Below are positions 4,673-6,289 of a stretch of 6,289 nucleotides of DNA, in pieces (positions within the stretch are counted from its first letter, which is position 1; the number at the start of each line of letters is the position of its first letter). The position numbers were made by a program, and so were the translations under genes. This stretch comes from Acidimicrobiaceae bacterium (GTDB lineage Bacteria; Actinomycetota; Acidimicrobiia; Acidimicrobiales; RAAP-2): NCBI GenBank assembly GCA_003131665.1, contig PKWA01000105.1, positions 20,062-26,350 on the forward strand, in the 5' to 3' direction. Under the pieces are notes generated by a model. It was not told the DNA's origin and did no database searches. It worked only from the letters and a program-made list of their open reading frames with translations.

Positions 4673-5326
4673 CTAGTGCGGCGAGAGAACCATCGCCCGG
4701 GCGCTGCTCCCCACGCCGATGCTGATGACTGGGCGCAGCGACGGGCGAAGCCAACGCATCACGAGATTCAAATCGTTCGCGGAGATGGCAACGCAGCCTT
4801 CAGTGGGGGCGCCGAAGCTCACGTGGAGAAAGAAGCCCGAGCCCGCCCCCTTGATAACGGGATCAGTGTTGTAGTTGATGACCACGGCGTGTGCGTACGC
4901 GCTCCCGGCGTAGAACAGATTTTCGGACTCGCCTCCCGGCGAGACCGGACTGATCACGTGGTGGTTGTACTGCGCCGAGGCGGGATTCTCATCCCACCAA
5001 TCGTCGGGACCGGCGCGAAAGTACGCCAACCGGGTGCCGTTGTTGGCCTCGTTGCCAAAGGCTTGGGTCAACGTGAACACGCCCGCGGGCGTTCGACCGA
5101 GTCCCTCTCTCGTTGCACCAACGCCGTGAATCCCCACGTAGGCGAACATGGGGCCAAAGACTTGCACGAAGTGACCGTCACGTTGGCGTTGCCACGTTCT
5201 CACCACGGCCACCTCGGAACGCGACGAGGCCGCCTGCACCGTAATGACTTGGCCCGGCGTGACGTCCGTGGACGCGCCACCCGCAACGTCCCCTAACGAA
5301 AGACCGAGTGCCACGGCGGCGAGCAT
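4673..5326 (-). CDS. Secreted YkuD-type L,D-transpeptidase
   Basis: A 217-residue protein whose last two thirds fit the YkuD (L,D-transpeptidase catalytic) domain. The motif GLGRTPAGVFTL (75-86) is the family's entry motif, YAHAVVINYN (144-153) forms a core strand, and GFFLHVSFGAPTEGCVAIS (164-182) carries catalytic His168 and nucleophile Cys178 in the T-x-G-C context. Such enzymes form or exchange 3-3 peptide cross-links in the cell wall, or anchor molecules to it, using the Cys as acyl carrier. The hydrophobic N-terminus (2-18) looks like an export signal but from this ATG lacks a basic n-region. The frame is open upstream, and an ATT at 5347 lies 7 nt after a strong GAGGAG; starting there adds seven residues including Lys-His and makes a better signal peptide. 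The ATG at 5326 has no RBS. It lies 104 bp after the anti-sigma gene, so envelope-stress control by that sigma factor is plausible. Confidence 0.88.
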   Translation of the reverse strand: MLAAVALGLSLGDVAGGASTDVTPGQVITVQAASSRSEVAVVRTWQRQRDGHFVQVFGPMFAYVGIHGVGATREGLGRTPAGVFTLTQAFGNEANNGTRLAYFRAGPDDWWDENPASAQYNHHVISPVSPGGESENLFYAGSAYAHAVVINYNTDPVIKGAGSGFFLHVSFGAPTEGCVAISANDLNLVMRWLRPSLRPVISIGVGSSARAMVLSPH

Positions 5327-5354
5327 CAGCAGGTGTTTCTGAAGAATCTCAACA

Positions 5355-5360
5355 CTCCTC
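5355..5360 (-). promoter_or_regulatory. Shine-Dalgarno sequence upstream of the transpeptidase
   Basis: GAGGAG on the minus strand. It is 28 nt from the ATG at 5326, too far to serve it, but 7 nt from an in-frame ATT at 5347. The nearby TTG (5352) and GTG (5355) are out of frame. Confidence 0.45.
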
Positions 5361-5396
5361 GATGATGGTCAGTTGGTCGCTAGGCGCGGCGCATCC

Positions 5397-5402
5397 ATCC
5401 TA
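5397..5402 (-). promoter_or_regulatory. Candidate internal -10 element before the transpeptidase
   Basis: On the minus strand TAGGAT fits TANNNT and a 4/6 match to TATAAT. TCGGAA (5425-5420), 17 bp upstream, is a 3/6 match to TTGACA, and it overlaps a GGAAC (5423-5419) that resembles an ECF-type -35. The implied start near 5390 lies inside the loop of the inverted repeat, so such a transcript would lack the RBS-masking arm. Confidence 0.3.
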
Positions 5403-5430
5403 AATTCGCGCGAGGAGTGTTCCGAGTGAC

Positions 5431-6117
5431 TCACTCGTAGGACGCGTTGGTCCCGTCGCGGTAACTGCTCAGCACGGTTTGGCCCGCGCCGTTGCGTACA
5501 CGTATGCCAGTTATCTTGCTGAGCGAGACGGCGCACGTCATCGTGGCATCTACCCCTTGACCCGACACCGTGCGGTAAGTGCCCGCCGTCCACCACGTAC
5601 CCGAGGATGTCGACATCGACACGGTGTAGACGCCGCCACCGGGCAGACCGCTCTCGTGCAGATCGACCTTGGTCCCCCACGACTCGTCTATCAACATCAC
5701 GCTGGCCTTCACCGTCGGGGCGCCACGTAGCGCCACCGTGCGCTGAACCGGCGTAGTCGGGTGCGCGGCGAACACCCCAATCAGTATCAACGACGCGGCG
5801 ACGGCCCCCACGCCGGCCAACGCCGCCATACGTGCCACCCGTCGACGTCGTCGGAGAATGTCGGCCTCGTGAAGATCACCCAATACCCGCTCAAATAACG
5901 CTGGAGGAACCGCGGCCGTCGATTCCACGGCACTCGGATCGACGTAGCCAAGCGCCGTGAAGGTCTGGGCAAGCTCGACGGAGATGGCTCGGCATTCGAC
6001 ACAGCCTTCAAGGTGCGCGAGGAGACCGATCTCTTCTTCCCTCGAAAGATCGCCAAAGACGTGCATGGCCATCGCTTCGCGCCACTTTTCGCACCTCACC
6101 TCGTTCACTGATCCCAC
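5431..6117 (-). CDS. Membrane anti-sigma factor with zinc-finger (ZAS) domain
   Basis: A 228-residue protein with a cytoplasmic zinc-binding anti-sigma domain, one membrane helix and an outer domain. The ZAS signature is complete: Cys9, His35, Cys39, Cys42 (C-x25-H-x3-C-x2-C). An arginine run (89-93, 96) precedes the transmembrane helix at about 97-118. The outer part (about 119-228) is rich in Gly, Ser, Thr and aromatic residues (GLPGGGVYTV, GTWWTAGTYRTVSG), probably a beta-sheet sensory domain. It should bind the adjacent ECF sigma factor and release it on an envelope or redox signal. The start is GTG 6117 (AAGAGG 4 nt upstream), overlapping the sigma gene by 13 bp, or GTG 6108, which gives the classic GTGA 4-bp overlap; either implies translational coupling. 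The transpeptidase follows 104 bp downstream. Confidence 0.9.
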   Translation of the reverse strand: MGSVNEVRCEKWREAMAMHVFGDLSREEEIGLLAHLEGCVECRAISVELAQTFTALGYVDPSAVESTAAVPPALFERVLGDLHEADILRRRRRVARMAALAGVGAVAASLILIGVFAAHPTTPVQRTVALRGAPTVKASVMLIDESWGTKVDLHESGLPGGGVYTVSMSTSSGTWWTAGTYRTVSGQGVDATMTCAVSLSKITGIRVRNGAGQTVLSSYRDGTNASYE

Positions 6118-6289
6118 CCCGCCTCTTCCATCATGAGGCGCAACAACCGCAGAGCGTAAAACGCGCGACTGCGCACGGTCCCCTCTGGGAGAGCGAGGAG
6201 TTCGGCGACCTCGCGCCCCGAACGTCCGTTGAAGTAGAGCTCGGTGATGACGACGCGATGATCGGGATCCAGGCGCTGCAGGGCGAACT
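6105..6289 (-). CDS. ECF (sigma-70 family) RNA polymerase sigma factor, C-terminal part
   Basis: Only the last 60 residues are in the window; the gene continues beyond the right edge. Translating the minus strand from 6287 gives LDPDHRVVITELYFNGRS at residues 6-23 of the visible part, then GREVAELLALPEGTVRSRAFYALRLLRLMMEEAGWDQ and a TGA at 6107-6105. This is a textbook sigma region 4: a helix around LDPDHRVVITELYF, then a helix-turn-helix with recognition helix LPEGTVRSRAFYALRLLR that reads the -35 element. With the overlapping ZAS-type anti-sigma gene, it is a group IV (ECF) sigma factor held inactive at the membrane until signalled. Sigma region 2 and the ECF subgroup cannot be seen. This stretch is too short and truncated to have been marked as a full open frame. 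Confidence 0.88.
   Translation of the reverse strand, partial: FALQRLDPDHRVVITELYFNGRSGREVAELLALPEGTVRSRAFYALRLLRLMMEEAGWDQ

Larger units (their letters stand above)
5351..5421 (-). promoter_or_regulatory. Inverted repeat that could mask the transpeptidase RBS
   Basis: AACACTCCTCG (5351-5361) and CGAGGAGTGTT (5411-5421) are perfect 11-bp inverted copies separated by 49 bp. In a minus-strand mRNA reading through from the anti-sigma gene, the 5' arm lies 9 nt after its stop codon, and the 3' arm contains the GAGGAG (5360-5355) that is the only good Shine-Dalgarno of the next gene. Pairing would occlude it. There is no U-run, so this is not an ordinary terminator. Confidence 0.55.

Noticed and set aside
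4568..5296. Long open frame on the plus strand antisense to the transpeptidase
   Set aside because: It is a by-product of high GC and the codon bias of the real minus-strand gene, has no domain signal, and overlaps the TfoX-domain gene end.

Overview
The window is GC-rich (roughly 60 % by eye) and looks actinobacterial. It combines a DosR/DosS-type gas-sensing two-component pair, a TfoX_N-domain protein, an ECF sigma factor with a zinc-finger anti-sigma factor, a YkuD-type L,D-transpeptidase, and probable leaderless GTG starts. A lineage such as Acidimicrobiia would fit, but that is inference. There are seven complete genes, one partial gene at the right edge, and no RNA gene, mobile element or CRISPR array that I can see.

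Left region (1-2382). A two-helix membrane protein (54-641, minus) and a zinc alcohol dehydrogenase (939-1979, plus) diverge from a 297-bp intergenic region. A 117-aa protein of unknown function (2029-2382, plus) follows the dehydrogenase in the same apparent operon. At the centre of the intergenic region are two inverted copies of a sequence that matches the mycobacterial DosR/DevR box. The two -10-like hexamers lie exactly mirror-symmetric around the same axis, so each box sits about 43.5 bp upstream of its own predicted transcription start.

Middle region (2379-4258). A DosR-like NarL/FixJ response regulator (minus) and a DosS/DosT-like histidine kinase (plus) are divergently arranged. The kinase has a single GAF domain that keeps the histidine and tyrosine positions of the DosS/DosT heme pocket, followed by HisKA_3 and HATPase domains. 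The regulator keeps the phosphoacceptor Asp and the DNA-contacting Lys/Lys/Asn of DosR with a constant residue offset. My main reading is a compact oxygen/NO/CO or redox-sensing circuit in which the kinase phosphorylates the regulator, which then activates the divergent membrane-protein and dehydrogenase promoters. The dehydrogenase could help reoxidise NADH when oxygen is short.

Right region (4259-6289). A TfoX N-terminal-domain protein (4297-4629, plus) converges on a minus-strand cluster: an ECF sigma factor (C-terminal part only, from the right edge), its overlapping ZAS-type membrane anti-sigma factor, and a secreted YkuD L,D-transpeptidase. An 11-bp perfect inverted repeat in the 104-bp gap before the transpeptidase would bury that gene's only good ribosome binding site in a read-through transcript. 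A transcript starting inside the loop would escape this.

The best candidates for something undescribed are the mirrored DosR-type divergent promoter with its local sensor pair, and the RBS-occluding repeat before the transpeptidase. All functional statements come from reading motifs; no alignment or search was run.
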